This document shows positions 56,101 through 64,000 of a stretch of DNA of 64,000 bases, in pieces; the stretch's first letter is position 1, and each line of letters opens with the position of its first letter. The stretch is from assembly GCF_019457515.1 (NCBI RefSeq), contig NZ_CP080421.1, forward strand, positions 248,001 through 312,000. Direction: 5' to 3'. The notes below the pieces were generated by a model. It made no database searches. It saw only the letters and a program-made list of their open reading frames with translations, and was not told the origin of the DNA. This DNA is from Shewanella mesophila. GTDB taxonomy: Bacteria; Pseudomonadota; Gammaproteobacteria; Enterobacterales; Shewanellaceae. The position numbers and the translations under genes are program-made.

Positions 56101-59100
56101 GGGCGTAATAGCCGTCATTGTTAGTGCCTAGCGTGAAGTCTACCGTCAGAGCATCACCGTCTTCATCAAAGGTGGTGTAGGTGGCGGCGACGTCGCCAGC
56201 GACAGCACTGTTTTCAGTAAAGTCATTGGCAACCACATCAATAGTTGGTGCATCGTTAGTCGTTGTGATCACCGGAGTGTCACTGTCTTGACCCGTCAAT
56301 AGCCCATCGGACACGGTCAAGTCGATAGCAGGTAAGGTACCGCCGTTGTTAATGAGATCAGCACCGGCTTGGGTCAGTACGACAACACCATTCACGAGGG
56401 CGTAATAGCCGTCATTGTTAGTGCCTAGCGTGAAGTCTACCGTCAGAGCATCACCGTCTTCATCAAAGGTGGTGTAGGTGGCGGCGACGTCGCCAGCGAC
56501 AGCACTGTTTTCAGTAAAGTCATTGGCAACCACATCAATAGTTGGTGCATCGTTAGTCGTTGTGATCACCGGAGTGTCACTGTCTTGACCCGTCAATAGC
56601 CCATCGGACACGGTCAAGTCGATAGCAGGTAAGGTACCGCCGTTGTTAATGAGATCAGCGCCGGCTTGGGTCAGTACGACAACACCATTCACGAGGGCGT
56701 AATAGCCGTCATTGTTAGTGCCTAGCGTGAAGTCTACCGTCAGAGCATCACCGTCTTCATCAACGGTGGTGTAGGTGGCGGCGACGTCGCCAGCGACAGC
56801 ACTGTTTTCAGTAAAGTCATTGGCAACCACATCAATAGTTGGTGCATCGTTAGTCGTTGTGATCACCGGAGTGTCACTGTCTTGACCCGTCAATAGCCCA
56901 TCGGACACGGTCAAGTCGATAGCAGGTAAGGTACCGCCGTTGTTAATGAGATCAGCACCGGCTTGGGTCAGTACGACAACACCATTCACGAGGGCGTAAT
57001 AGCCGTCATTGTTAGTGCCTAGCGTGAAGTCTACCGTCAGAGCATCACCGTCTTCATCAAAGGTGGTGTAGGTGGCGGCGACGTCGCCAGCGACAGCACT
57101 GTTTTCAGTAAAGTCATTGGCAACCACATCAATAGTTGGTGCATCGTTAGTCGTTGTGATCACCGGAGTGTCACTGTCTTGACCCGTCAATAGCCCATCG
57201 GACACGGTCAAGTCGATAGCAGGTAAGGTACCGCCGTTGTTAATGAGATCAGCGCCGGCTTGGGTCAGTACGACAACACCATTCACGAGGGCGTAATAGC
57301 CGTCATTGTTAGTGCCTAGCGTGAAGTCTACCGTCAGAGCATCACCGTCTTCATCAAAGGTGGTGTAGGTGGCGGCGACGTCGCCAGCGACAGCACTGTT
57401 TTCAGTAAAGTCATTGGCAACCACATCAATAGTTGGTGCATCGTTAGTCGTTGTGATCACCGGAGTGTCACTGTCTTGACCCGTCAATAGCCCATCGGAC
57501 ACGGTCAAGTCGATAGCAGGTAAGGTACCGCCGTTGTTAATGAGATCAGCACCGGCTTGGGTCAGTACGACAACACCATTCACGAGGGCGTAATAGCCGT
57601 CATTGTTAGTGCCTAGCGTGAAGTCTACCGTCAGAGCATCACCGTCTTCATCAACGGTGGTGTAGGTGGCGGCGACGTCGCCAGCGACAGCACTGTTTTC
57701 AGTAAAGTCATTGGCAACCACATCAATAGTTGGTGCATCGTTAGTCGTTGTGATCACCGGAGTGTCACTGTCTTGACCCGTCAATAGCCCATCGGACACG
57801 GTCAAGTCGATAGCAGGTAAGGTACCGCCGTTGTTAATGAGATCAGCACCGGCTTGGGTCAGTACGACAACACCATTCACGAGGGCGTAATAGCCGTCAT
57901 TGTTAGTGCCTAGCGTGAAGTCTACCGTCAGAGCATCACCGTCTTCATCAAAGGTGGTGTAGGTGGCGGCGACGTCGCCAGCGACAGCACTGTTTTCAGT
58001 AAAGTCATTGGCAACCACATCAATAGTTGGTGCATCGTTAGTCGTTGTGATCACCGGAGTGTCACTGTCTTGACCCGTCAATAGCCCATCGGACACGGTC
58101 AAGTCGATAGCAGGTAAGGTACCGCCGTTGTTAATGAGATCAGCACCGGCTTGGGTCAGTACGACAACACCATTCACGAGGGCGTAATAGCCGTCATTGT
58201 TAGTGCCTAGCGTGAAGTCTACCGTCAGAGCATCACCGTCTTCATCAAAGGTGGTGTAGGTGGCGGCGACGTCGCCAGCGACAGCACTGTTTTCAGTAAA
58301 GTCATTGGCAACCACATCAATAGTTGGTGCATCGTTAGTTGTTGTGATCACCGGAGTGTCACTGTCTTGACCCGTCAATAGCCCATCGGACACGGTCAAG
58401 TCGATAGCAGGTAAGGTACCGCCGTTGTTAATGAGATCAGCGCCGGCTTGGGTCAGTACGACAACACCATTCACGAGGGCGTAATAGCCGTCATTGTTAG
58501 TGCCTAGCGTGAAGTCTACCGTCAGAGCATCACCGTCTTCATCAAAGGTGGTGTAGGTGGCGGCGACGTCGCCAGCGACAGCACTGTTTTCAGTAAAGTC
58601 ATTGGCAACCACATCAATAGTTGGTGCATCGTTAGTCGTTGTGATCACCGGAGTGTCACTGTCTTGACCCGTCAATAGCCCATCGGACACGGTCAAGTCG
58701 ATAGCAGGTAAGGTACCGCCGTTGTTAATGAGATCAGCACCGGCTTGGGTCAGTACGACAACACCATTCACGAGGGCGTAATAGCCGTCATTGTTAGTGC
58801 CTAGCGTGAAGTCTACCGTCAGAGCATCACCGTCTTCATCAAAGGTGGTGTAGGTGGCGGCGACGTCGCCAGCGACAGCACTGTTTTCAGTAAAGTCATT
58901 GGCAACCACATCAATAGTTGGTGCATCGTTAGTCGTTGTGATCACCGGAGTGTCACTGTCTTGACCCGTCAATAGCCCATCGGACACGGTCAAGTCGATA
59001 GCAGGTAAGGTACCGCCGTTGTTAATGAGATCAGCACCGGCTTGGGTCAGTACGACAACACCATTCACGAGGGCGTAATAGCCGTCATTGTTAGTGCCTA

Positions 59101-62100
59101 GCGTGAAGTCTACCGTCAGAGCATCACCGTCTTCATCAAAGGTGGTGTAGGTGGCGGCGACGTCGCCAGCGACAGCACTGTTTTCAGTAAAGTCATTGGC
59201 AACCACATCAATAGTTGGTGCATCGTTAGTCGTTGTGATCACCGGAGTGTCACTGTCTTGACCCGTCAATAGCCCATCGGACACGGTCAAGTCGATAGCA
59301 GGTAAGGTACCGCCGTTGTTAATGAGATCAGCACCGGCTTGGGTCAGTACGACAACACCATTCACGAGGGCGTAATAGCCGTCATTGTTAGTGCCTAGCG
59401 TGAAGTCTACCGTCAGAGCATCACCGTCTTCATCAACGGTGGTGTAGGTGGCGGCGACGTCGCCAGCGACAGCACTGTTTTCAGTAAAGTCATTGGCAAC
59501 CACATCAATAGTTGGTGCATCGTTAGTCGTTGTGATCACCGGAGTGTCACTGTCTTGACCCGTCAATAGCCCATCGGACACGGTCAAGTCGATAGCAGGT
59601 AAGGTACCGCCGTTGTTAATGAGATCAGCACCGGCTTGGGTCAGTACGACAACACCATTCACGAGGGCGTAATAGCCGTCATTGTTAGTGCCTAGCGTGA
59701 AGTCTACCGTCAGAGCATCACCGTCTTCATCAAAGGTGGTGTAGGTGGCGGCGACGTCGCCAGCGACAGCACTGTTTTCAGTAAAGTCATTGGCAACCAC
59801 ATCAATAGTTGGTGCATCGTTAGTTGTTGTGATCACCGGAGTGTCACTGTCTTGACCCGTCAATAGCCCATCGGACACGGTCAAGTCGATAGCAGGTAAG
59901 GTACCGCCGTTGTTAATGAGATCAGCGCCGGCTTGGGTCAGTACGACAACACCATTCACGAGGGCGTAATAGCCGTCATTGTTAGTGCCTAGCGTGAAGT
60001 CTACCGTCAGAGCATCACCGTCTTCATCAAAGGTGGTGTAGGTGGCGGCGACGTCGCCAGCGACAGCACTGTTTTCAGTAAAGTCATTGGCAACCACATC
60101 AATAGTTGGTGCATCGTTAGTTGTTGTGATCACCGGAGTGTCACTGTCTTGACCCGTCAATAGCCCATCGGACACGGTCAAGTCGATAGCAGGTAAGGTA
60201 CCGCCGTTGTTAATGAGATCAGCGCCGGCTTGGGTCAGTACGACAACACCATTCACGAGGGCGTAATAGCCGTCATTGTTAGTGCCTAGCGTGAAGTCTA
60301 CCGTCAGAGCATCACCGTCTTCATCAAAGGTGGTGTAGGTGGCGGCGACGTCGCCAGCGACAGCACTGTTTTCAGTAAAGTCATTGGCAACCACATCAAT
60401 AGTTGGTGCATCGTTAGTCGTTGTGATCACCGGAGTGTCACTGTCTTGACCCGTCAATAGCCCATCGGACACGGTCAAGTCGATAGCAGGTAAGGTACCG
60501 CCGTTGTTAATGAGATCAGCGCCGGCTTGGGTCAGTACGACAACACCATTCACGAGGGCGTAATAGCCGTCATTGTTAGTGCCTAGCGTGAAGTCTACCG
60601 TCAGAGCATCACCGTCTTCATCAAAGGTGGTGTAGGTGGCGGCGACGTCGCCAGCGACAGCACTGTTTTCAGTAAAGTCATTGGCAACCACATCAATAGT
60701 TGGTGCATCGTTAGTCGTTGTGATCACCGGAGTGTCACTGTCTTGACCCGTCAATAGCCCATCGGACACGGTCAAGTCGATAGCAGGTAAGGTACCGCCG
60801 TTGTTAATGAGATCAGCACCGGCTTGGGTCAGTACGACAACACCATTCACGAGGGCGTAATAGCCGTCATTGTTAGTGCCTAGCGTGAAGTCTACCGTCA
60901 GAGCATCACCGTCTTCATCAAAGGTGGTGTAGGTGGCGGCGACGTCGCCAGCGACAGCACTGTTTTCAGTAAAGTCATTGGCAACCACATCAATAGTTGG
61001 TGCATCGTTAGTCGTTGTGATCACCGGAGTGTCACTGTCTTGACCCGTCAATAGCCCATCGGACACGGTCAAGTCGATAGCAGGTAAGGTACCGCCGTTG
61101 TTAATGAGATCAGCGCCGGCTTGGGTCAGTACGACAACACCATTCACGAGGGCGTAATAGCCGTCATTGTTAGTGCCTAGCGTGAAGTCTACCGTCAGAG
61201 CATCACCGTCTTCATCAAAGGTGGTGTAGGTGGCGGCGACGTCGCCAGCGACAGCACTGTTTTCAGTAAAGTCATTGGCAACCACATCAATAGTTGGTGC
61301 ATCGTTAGTCGTTGTGATCACCGGAGTGTCACTGTCTTGACCCGTCAATAGCCCATCGGACACGGTCAAGTCGATAGCAGGTAAGGTACCGCCGTTGTTA
61401 ATGAGATCAGCACCGGCTTGGGTCAGTACGACAACACCATTCACGAGGGCGTAATAGCCGTCATTGTTAGTGCCTAGCGTGAAGTCTACCGTCAGAGCAT
61501 CACCGTCTTCATCAAAGGTGGTGTAGGTGGCGGCGACGTCGCCAGCGACAGCACTGTTTTCAGTAAAGTCATTGGCAACCACATCAATAGTTGGTGCATC
61601 GTCAACAGGGGTGACTTCAATGGTTAAGGTTGCACTTGCACCAGTATTGGTGGTGTAAGTGATCACAGGAACGCTACCGTTCCAGTTGTCATTAGGGGTA
61701 AAGGTGTAGGTGCCATCGGCGTTGATGACGACGCTGCCGCCTTCTAGCTCGACGGTGGTGCCTGCGTTGACGGTTTCGCTGTTAACGGTGAAGCTAACCA
61801 CTGACAAGTCGCTGTCGATATCACTGTCGTTATCCAGTACGTTGCCGGTGGCGAGGGTATCTTCTGCAATCGTGTTGCTGTCGTTGGCCAACACTGAGGC
61901 ATCATCAACAGGGGTGACCTCAATGGTTAAGGTTGCACTTGCACCGGTATTGGTGGTGTAAGTGATCACCGGAACGCTGCCGTTCCAGTTGTCATTAGGG
62001 GTAAAGGTGTAGGTGCCATCGGCGTTGATGACTAATGAGCCGCCTTCTACCTCAACCGTAGTGCCTGCTGCAACGGTTTCGCCGTTAACGGTGAAGCTAA

Positions 62101-63874
62101 CGACGGACAGGTCGCTGTCGATATCACTGTCGTTATCCAGTACGTTGCCGGTGGCGAGGGTATCTTCTGCAATCGTGTTGCTGTCGTTGGCCAACACTGA
62201 GGCATCATCAACTGGCGTCACTTCAATGGTTAAGGTTGCACTTGCACCAGTATTGGTGGTGTAAGTGATCACCGGAACGCTGCCGTTCCAGTTATCATTC
62301 GGGGTAAAGGTGTATGAGCCATCGGTGTTGATGACTAATGAGCCGCCTTCCACTTCAACTGTGGTGCCCGCGCTGACGGTTTCGCCGTTAACGGTGAAGC
62401 TAACGACGGACAGTTCGCTGTCGATATCGCTGTCGTTATCCAGTACGTTGCCGGTGGCGAGGGTATCTTCCGCAATCGTGTTGCTGTCGTTGGCCAACAC
62501 TGAGGCATCATCAACAGGGGTGACCTCAATGGTTAAGGTTGCACTTGCACCAGTATTGGTGGTGTAAGTGATCACCGGAACGCTGCCGTTCCAGTTGTCA
62601 TTCGGGGTAAAGGTGTAGGTGCCATCGGTGTTGATGACTAATGAGCCGCCTTCCACTTCAACTGTGGTGCCCGCGCTGACGGTTTCGCCGTTAACTGTGA
62701 AGCTAACGACGGACAGTTCGCTGTCGATATCGCTGTCGTTATCCAGTACGTTGCCGGTGGCGAGGGTATCTTCCGCGATCGTGTTGCTGTCGTTGGCCAA
62801 CACTGAGGCATCATCAACTGGCGTCACTTCAATGGTTAAGGTTGCACTTGCACCAGTATTGGTGGTGTAAGTGATCACCGGAACGCTGCCGTTCCAGTTG
62901 TCATTCGGGGTAAAGGTGTAGGTGCCATCGGCGTTGATGACTAATGAGCCGCCTTCTACCTCAACCGTAGTGCCTGCTGCAACGGTTTCGCCGTTAACGG
63001 TGAAGCTAACGACGGACAGGTCGCTGTCGATATCACTGTCGTTATCCAGTACGTTGCCGGTGGCGAGGGTATCTTCTGCAATCGTGTTGCTGTCGTTGGC
63101 CAACACTGAGGCATCATCAACTGGCGTCACTTCAATGGTTAAGGTTGCACTTGCACCGGTATTGGTGGTGTAAGTGATCACCGGAACGCTGCCGTTCCAG
63201 TTATCATTCGGGGTAAAGGTGTATGAGCCATCGGTGTTGATGACTAATGAGCCGCCTTCTACCTCAACCGTAGTGCCTGCTGCAACGGTTTCGCCGTTAA
63301 CGGTGAGGCTGACCACTGATAGGTCGCTGTCGATATCACTATCGTTATCTAATACGTTGCCAGTGGCGACGGTGTCTTCTGCAATGGTATTGCTGTCATT
63401 AATTGCGATGGTGGGGGTTTCATCGTTTGGAATGCTTGTTTGATTAATTACAGTTTGTTCTTGTGGAACTAGGCTTGAGCTATAACCTGATTCTGCTAAC
63501 GTCTGGGCACCTGTTCGAGCTAGAGAAACAAAATCGGAACCGCCTTCATTACCTTGGGTTCCACCTGAGGCCGTTTCTGGTAAGGATTGGGTTGGATCAT
63601 CACCAGCAGCAATCAGTGCTTGCAATTGCTCGATTTCATTTAGAGCATCGGTATCTGCTACGTTTATTTCATTGGCTGACAATTCAGAACTGTTATACGT
63701 ACTACCATCTTGGTATGCGATCTCAAGCGTAGATTCATCAGGGATTGAAACCTTTGTACCAGCAGGAACGTAGTCTCCAACATTAGCAACTTTACTTCCT
63801 GTATCAGATTGAATTGATACATTTCCTTGAGTATTTGTGACGTGTCCGTTTTTAGCTGTAACTAGTGATTTCAT
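50120..63874 (-). CDS. bpfA: Giant RTX biofilm adhesin of the LapA/BpfA type
   Basis: 4584 residues. Residues 1-150 form the retention module (MKSLVTAKNGHVTNTQGNVS) with a LapG-type di-alanine site IAAG at 88-91. Residues 153-758 hold six 101-residue cadherin/VCBS-like repeats; 759-3332 hold 26 identical-length 99-residue Ig-like repeats; ~3333-4390 hold unique Ig-like and T1SS-143-like modules; ~4397-4457 hold glycine-rich RTX calcium repeats (GGSGNDHIYG, GGAGNDILVGG), followed by the type I secretion signal ending QLHSF. In Shewanella BpfA is needed for biofilm formation. GGGGCAGGA precedes the ATG. Confidence 0.97.
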   Translation of the reverse strand: MKSLVTAKNGHVTNTQGNVSIQSDTGSKVANVGDYVPAGTKVSIPDESTLEIAYQDGSTYNSSELSANEINVADTDALNEIEQLQALIAAGDDPTQSLPETASGGTQGNEGGSDFVSLARTGAQTLAESGYSSSLVPQEQTVINQTSIPNDETPTIAINDSNTIAEDTVATGNVLDNDSDIDSDLSVVSLTVNGETVAAGTTVEVEGGSLVINTDGSYTFTPNDNWNGSVPVITYTTNTGASATLTIEVTPVDDASVLANDSNTIAEDTLATGNVLDNDSDIDSDLSVVSFTVNGETVAAGTTVEVEGGSLVINADGTYTFTPNDNWNGSVPVITYTTNTGASATLTIEVTPVDDASVLANDSNTIAEDTLATGNVLDNDSDIDSELSVVSFTVNGETVSAGTTVEVEGGSLVINTDGTYTFTPNDNWNGSVPVITYTTNTGASATLTIEVTPVDDASVLANDSNTIAEDTLATGNVLDNDSDIDSELSVVSFTVNGETVSAGTTVEVEGGSLVINTDGSYTFTPNDNWNGSVPVITYTTNTGASATLTIEVTPVDDASVLANDSNTIAEDTLATGNVLDNDSDIDSDLSVVSFTVNGETVAAGTTVEVEGGSLVINADGTYTFTPNDNWNGSVPVITYTTNTGASATLTIEVTPVDDASVLANDSNTIAEDTLATGNVLDNDSDIDSDLSVVSFTVNSETVNAGTTVELEGGSVVINADGTYTFTPNDNWNGSVPVITYTTNTGASATLTIEVTPVDDAPTIDVVANDFTENSAVAGDVAATYTTFDEDGDALTVDFTLGTNNDGYYALVNGVVVLTQAGADLINNGGTLPAIDLTVSDGLLTGQDSDTPVITTTNDAPTIDVVANDFTENSAVAGDVAATYTTFDEDGDALTVDFTLGTNNDGYYALVNGVVVLTQAGADLINNGGTLPAIDLTVSDGLLTGQDSDTPVITTTNDAPTIDVVANDFTENSAVAGDVAATYTTFDEDGDALTVDFTLGTNNDGYYALVNGVVVLTQAGADLINNGGTLPAIDLTVSDGLLTGQDSDTPVITTTNDAPTIDVVANDFTENSAVAGDVAATYTTFDEDGDALTVDFTLGTNNDGYYALVNGVVVLTQAGADLINNGGTLPAIDLTVSDGLLTGQDSDTPVITTTNDAPTIDVVANDFTENSAVAGDVAATYTTFDEDGDALTVDFTLGTNNDGYYALVNGVVVLTQAGADLINNGGTLPAIDLTVSDGLLTGQDSDTPVITTTNDAPTIDVVANDFTENSAVAGDVAATYTTFDEDGDALTVDFTLGTNNDGYYALVNGVVVLTQAGADLINNGGTLPAIDLTVSDGLLTGQDSDTPVITTTNDAPTIDVVANDFTENSAVAGDVAATYTTFDEDGDALTVDFTLGTNNDGYYALVNGVVVLTQAGADLINNGGTLPAIDLTVSDGLLTGQDSDTPVITTTNDAPTIDVVANDFTENSAVAGDVAATYTTVDEDGDALTVDFTLGTNNDGYYALVNGVVVLTQAGADLINNGGTLPAIDLTVSDGLLTGQDSDTPVITTTNDAPTIDVVANDFTENSAVAGDVAATYTTFDEDGDALTVDFTLGTNNDGYYALVNGVVVLTQAGADLINNGGTLPAIDLTVSDGLLTGQDSDTPVITTTNDAPTIDVVANDFTENSAVAGDVAATYTTFDEDGDALTVDFTLGTNNDGYYALVNGVVVLTQAGADLINNGGTLPAIDLTVSDGLLTGQDSDTPVITTTNDAPTIDVVANDFTENSAVAGDVAATYTTFDEDGDALTVDFTLGTNNDGYYALVNGVVVLTQAGADLINNGGTLPAIDLTVSDGLLTGQDSDTPVITTTNDAPTIDVVANDFTENSAVAGDVAATYTTFDEDGDALTVDFTLGTNNDGYYALVNGVVVLTQAGADLINNGGTLPAIDLTVSDGLLTGQDSDTPVITTTNDAPTIDVVANDFTENSAVAGDVAATYTTFDEDGDALTVDFTLGTNNDGYYALVNGVVVLTQAGADLINNGGTLPAIDLTVSDGLLTGQDSDTPVITTTNDAPTIDVVANDFTENSAVAGDVAATYTTVDEDGDALTVDFTLGTNNDGYYALVNGVVVLTQAGADLINNGGTLPAIDLTVSDGLLTGQDSDTPVITTTNDAPTIDVVANDFTENSAVAGDVAATYTTFDEDGDALTVDFTLGTNNDGYYALVNGVVVLTQAGADLINNGGTLPAIDLTVSDGLLTGQDSDTPVITTTNDAPTIDVVANDFTENSAVAGDVAATYTTFDEDGDALTVDFTLGTNNDGYYALVNGVVVLTQAGADLINNGGTLPAIDLTVSDGLLTGQDSDTPVITTTNDAPTIDVVANDFTENSAVAGDVAATYTTVDEDGDALTVDFTLGTNNDGYYALVNGVVVLTQAGADLINNGGTLPAIDLTVSDGLLTGQDSDTPVITTTNDAPTIDVVANDFTENSAVAGDVAATYTTFDEDGDALTVDFTLGTNNDGYYALVNGVVVLTQAGADLINNGGTLPAIDLTVSDGLLTGQDSDTPVITTTNDAPTIDVVANDFTENSAVAGDVAATYTTFDEDGDALTVDFTLGTNNDGYYALVNGVVVLTQAGADLINNGGTLPAIDLTVSDGLLTGQDSDTPVITTTNDAPTIDVVANDFTENSAVAGDVAATYTTFDEDGDALTVDFTLGTNNDGYYALVNGVVVLTQAGADLINNGGTLPAIDLTVSDGLLTGQDSDTPVITTTNDAPTIDVVANDFTENSAVAGDVAATYTTVDEDGDALTVDFTLGTNNDGYYALVNGVVVLTQAGADLINNGGTLPAIDLTVSDGLLTGQDSDTPVITTTNDAPTIDVVANDFTENSAVAGDVAATYTTFDEDGDALTVDFTLGTNNDGYYALVNGVVVLTQAGADLINNGGTLPAIDLTVSDGLLTGQDSDTPVITTTNDAPTIDVVANDFTENSAVAGDVAATYTTFDEDGDALTVDFTLGTNNDGYYALVNGVVVLTQAGADLINNGGTLPAIDLTVSDGLLTGQDSDTPVITTTNDAPTIDVVANDFTENSAVAGDVAATYTTFDEDGDALTVDFTLGTNNDGYYALVNGVVVLTQAGADLINNGGTLPAIDLTVSDGLLTGQDSDTPVITTTNDAPTIDVVANDFTENSAVAGDVAATYTTFDEDGDALTVDFTLGTNNDGYYALVNGVVVLTQAGADLINNGGTLPAIDLTVSDGLLTGQDSDTPVITTTNDAPTIDVVANDFTENSAVAGDVAATYTTFDEDGDALTVDFTLGTNNDGYYALVNGVVVLTQTGADLINNGGTLPAIDLTVSDGLLTGQDSDTPVITATNDTPVITSTTNSRVSEEGLPDGITDTSGNTDTTNSVTASGTINIDDADGDALTVSLSGPTNITSSGDNVQWSWDGTNTLTGYVGTIGTSSYTAVMTVVLTAPENGSSGAWSYDVTLLAPVDHADTGSEDNLSLDFGVTVSDGNGASDIGDFTVIIEDDAPEIADAAAVAVSDTDIPDTLVGSFSFTNSSGSHSLLDFDGFTVTANGFTSSTNSTLTASNIYGNSSGIGVQSVNSPYLNLAGEVDFRQFADGTSASEEVIITLDAGKLAYGVNIEFNNMFFGGELEVGVVDFYRDGQLVGSQTFSSNSNSGDYAERFNVLQGGFDQMVIRALDNGVNNSGDNSDFAIKAIEFLGYDDIAFGYATGTVDTNWGADGKGSLVFDGTDESGLFTSDGQSIVTSLSGNTLLGQTDSGELVFKVEFTPSTGQWEFYQYKAILSPNDGQLDFNITATDADGDSITGHFAVIAAVDDNVSFGQVENLNVDESALISGSGAGQLTDSGVLNIIANDGLAKIEITNGNVTTTVTLSSLLAATPSTPIVIAAEHGSLIINSYNNGIISYNYSLSEAQTHSNSGVDIINDNFAITAFDIDGDTAFTTLTTNIYDDIGTAHNDFNSLNVTVDSFFVNGVEAVWTSHSGGLYVNTFDGFDGDGGGGNDNDNGHDQIRWGSTNGLQSGYGFIDNDAALNGEIPLNQDIVLGTFTHYNYPISSGTAITDATMQITFTVFDASGVPAPVTMDIEFNHNETPNSGDNPEDIITIGSTNVTFNYEGNTYTIQVIGFMDDQGNIVQTIYTDENAATSYQVVVRIAEGDGYSLPSTEGNVLSNDITGADTAVSIIGVTTGDETSTGTSGNVAATIHGTYGNLVLNADGTYTYTITTNASDIPNDAVETFTYTMQDGDGDTSSALLSINVNIVDGNGVPIIDAKNIAAEGSSLNDDFIVINGEKGSAQDQLNINFGGNKSGVITNAEGDKVSASGANLTSYSSSNKQVVSSGDGNDHIETAKGDDIIYAGKTGSAGYGSDNDLELSISEIQNHHIMTGSLKGHDSIVDNDGILLANDVASQKADVVNGGSGNDHIYGQSGSDILYGHTGNDHIEGGDHNDGLRGGAGNDILVGGLGDDVLRGDNGSDIFVWQQGDTGTDHITDFNVNQDKLDLSDLLQGEDTGNLANYLHFTVENGSTTIEVDANDDGNVDQMIVLDGVNLFEQLGVSSDAEVINSLLNSNGESALIISDASASSSATGTETFNPLSDHDQLHSF
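50503..50686 (-). repeat. RTX nonapeptide calcium-binding repeats of BpfA
   Basis: About six to seven GG-x-G-x-D units in a row (GGSGNDHIYG, GSDILYGHTG, GGAGNDILVGG, LGDDVLRGDNG), starting near residue 4397. They form a calcium beta-roll that drives folding after export. Followed by the C-terminal secretion domain. Confidence 0.9.
53879..61600 (-). repeat. 26 tandem 297-bp repeats in bpfA (99-residue Ig-like units)
   Basis: The span of 7722 bp is exactly 26 x 297. Units start DAPTIDVVANDFTENSAVAG and end SDTPVITTTN. Nearly all are identical at DNA level; the only coding changes I found are Phe to Val in TTFDEDGD in units 8, 14, 17 and 21 (counted from the N-terminus), plus Ala to Thr (QTGADL) and a Thr to Ala in unit 26. 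Silent A/G and C/T markers vary between units. Confidence 0.97.
61601..63418 (-). repeat. Six tandem 303-bp repeats in bpfA (101-residue cadherin/VCBS-like units)
   Basis: 1818 bp is exactly 6 x 303. Units contain NDSNTIAEDT, LDNDSDIDSDLSVVS, VNGETV, PNDNWNGSVPVITYTTN and TLTIEVTPVDDAS. The units differ more from each other than those of the 297-bp array (for example VNSETVNAGTTVELEGGSV in unit 6), with most differences at synonymous sites. The DNDSD-type acidic loops suggest calcium binding. Confidence 0.95.
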
Positions 63875-64000
63875 TCCTGCCCCCGCAGATTAATTAAATA
63901 CAATCGTAACCAACTGGCTGCAATTGTTAGCGTACTTTTTCGCCAAGAATGAGATGTTAACAGCGATGTTGACAATGGTCAATTTTTTGACGGGAAGGTC

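Noticed and set aside
53879..61600. CRISPR array
   Set aside because: Units of 297 bp in an open reading frame with no spacers and no cas genes nearby; these are protein repeats.
61710..63732. A ladder of ~83-100-residue plus-strand ORFs in bpfA
   Set aside because: They recur every 303 bp with the repeat unit, lie antisense to a coherent 4584-residue protein, and have low-complexity Ser/Thr/Leu composition. They are shadows of the repeats.

Overview
The window looks like a chromosome segment of a Shewanella-type marine gammaproteobacterium. The supporting signs are gene content and order: srkA-dsbA with YihG-like acyltransferases nearby, zapB, ubiK, rep, an ilvY/ilvC pair followed by ilvLGMEDA, an argX-hisR-pro tRNA cluster, and a complete bpf (LapA-type adhesin) cluster in the order adhesin, ABC transporter, HlyD, TolC, OmpA, LapG-like, LapD-like. 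Nearly all genes are ordinary chromosomal ones. I see no prophage, integrase, full insertion sequence or CRISPR array.

Layout. 1-6.5 kb: a cut-off S9 peptidase, a membrane protein like an AraC-family sensor without its DNA-binding domain, ygbA with a possible NsrR site, a Glu-Pro-repeat membrane protein, and a small operon (lipoprotein, DUF3630, srkA) followed by dsbA. 6.5-10.3 kb: a looser stretch with a gene remnant, orphan terminators, a small conserved-looking protein, zapB, a DUF1223 fragment, an outer-membrane barrel protein and an alpha/beta hydrolase. 10.3-18.3 kb: a type II branched-chain aminotransferase, two tandem acyltransferases, two tandem-repeat arrays (about 92 bp and 7 bp), comM, paeA/ytfL and a membrane diguanylate cyclase. 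18.4-28 kb: the isoleucine-valine block, with ilvY diverging from ilvC and ilvLGMEDA behind a complete attenuator. 28-41 kb: a class V aminotransferase, hsp20, an orphan repeat-rich envelope protein, pgpB, creD, ubiK, rep, a GAF-GAF-GGDEF-EAL protein and four tRNA genes. 41.2-41.7 kb: a MITE-like inverted-repeat element, with a partial copy behind rep. 41.7-64 kb: the biofilm adhesin cluster, all on the minus strand.

How the genes work together. IlvY probably activates ilvC in response to substrate, while the leader peptide (seven Ile, two Val, two Leu in 31 residues) attenuates ilvGMEDA, so the complete Ile/Val pathway is encoded in two adjacent units. In the adhesin cluster, the 4584-residue BpfA is exported by the ABC/HlyD/TolC system and held at the surface by an N-terminal retention module. 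By analogy with Pseudomonas LapADG, the periplasmic protease BpfG cuts at a di-alanine site (AAG, residues 89-91) unless it is sequestered by BpfD when c-di-GMP is high. Two other genes in the window encode proteins with intact GGDEF motifs that could supply c-di-GMP.

Most unusual features: 26 exactly phased 297-bp repeats in bpfA; a 27-unit heptanucleotide array touching the comM stop codon; a roughly 92-bp repeat array beside it; the 429-bp MITE-like element; and several unexplained RNA hairpins. Stretches over 300 bp without a gene are 2890-3209, 6435-7128, 11445-11828, 13689-14193, 15718-16095, 20994-21299, 29817-30180 and 41124-41693; what each holds is given in the feature list.
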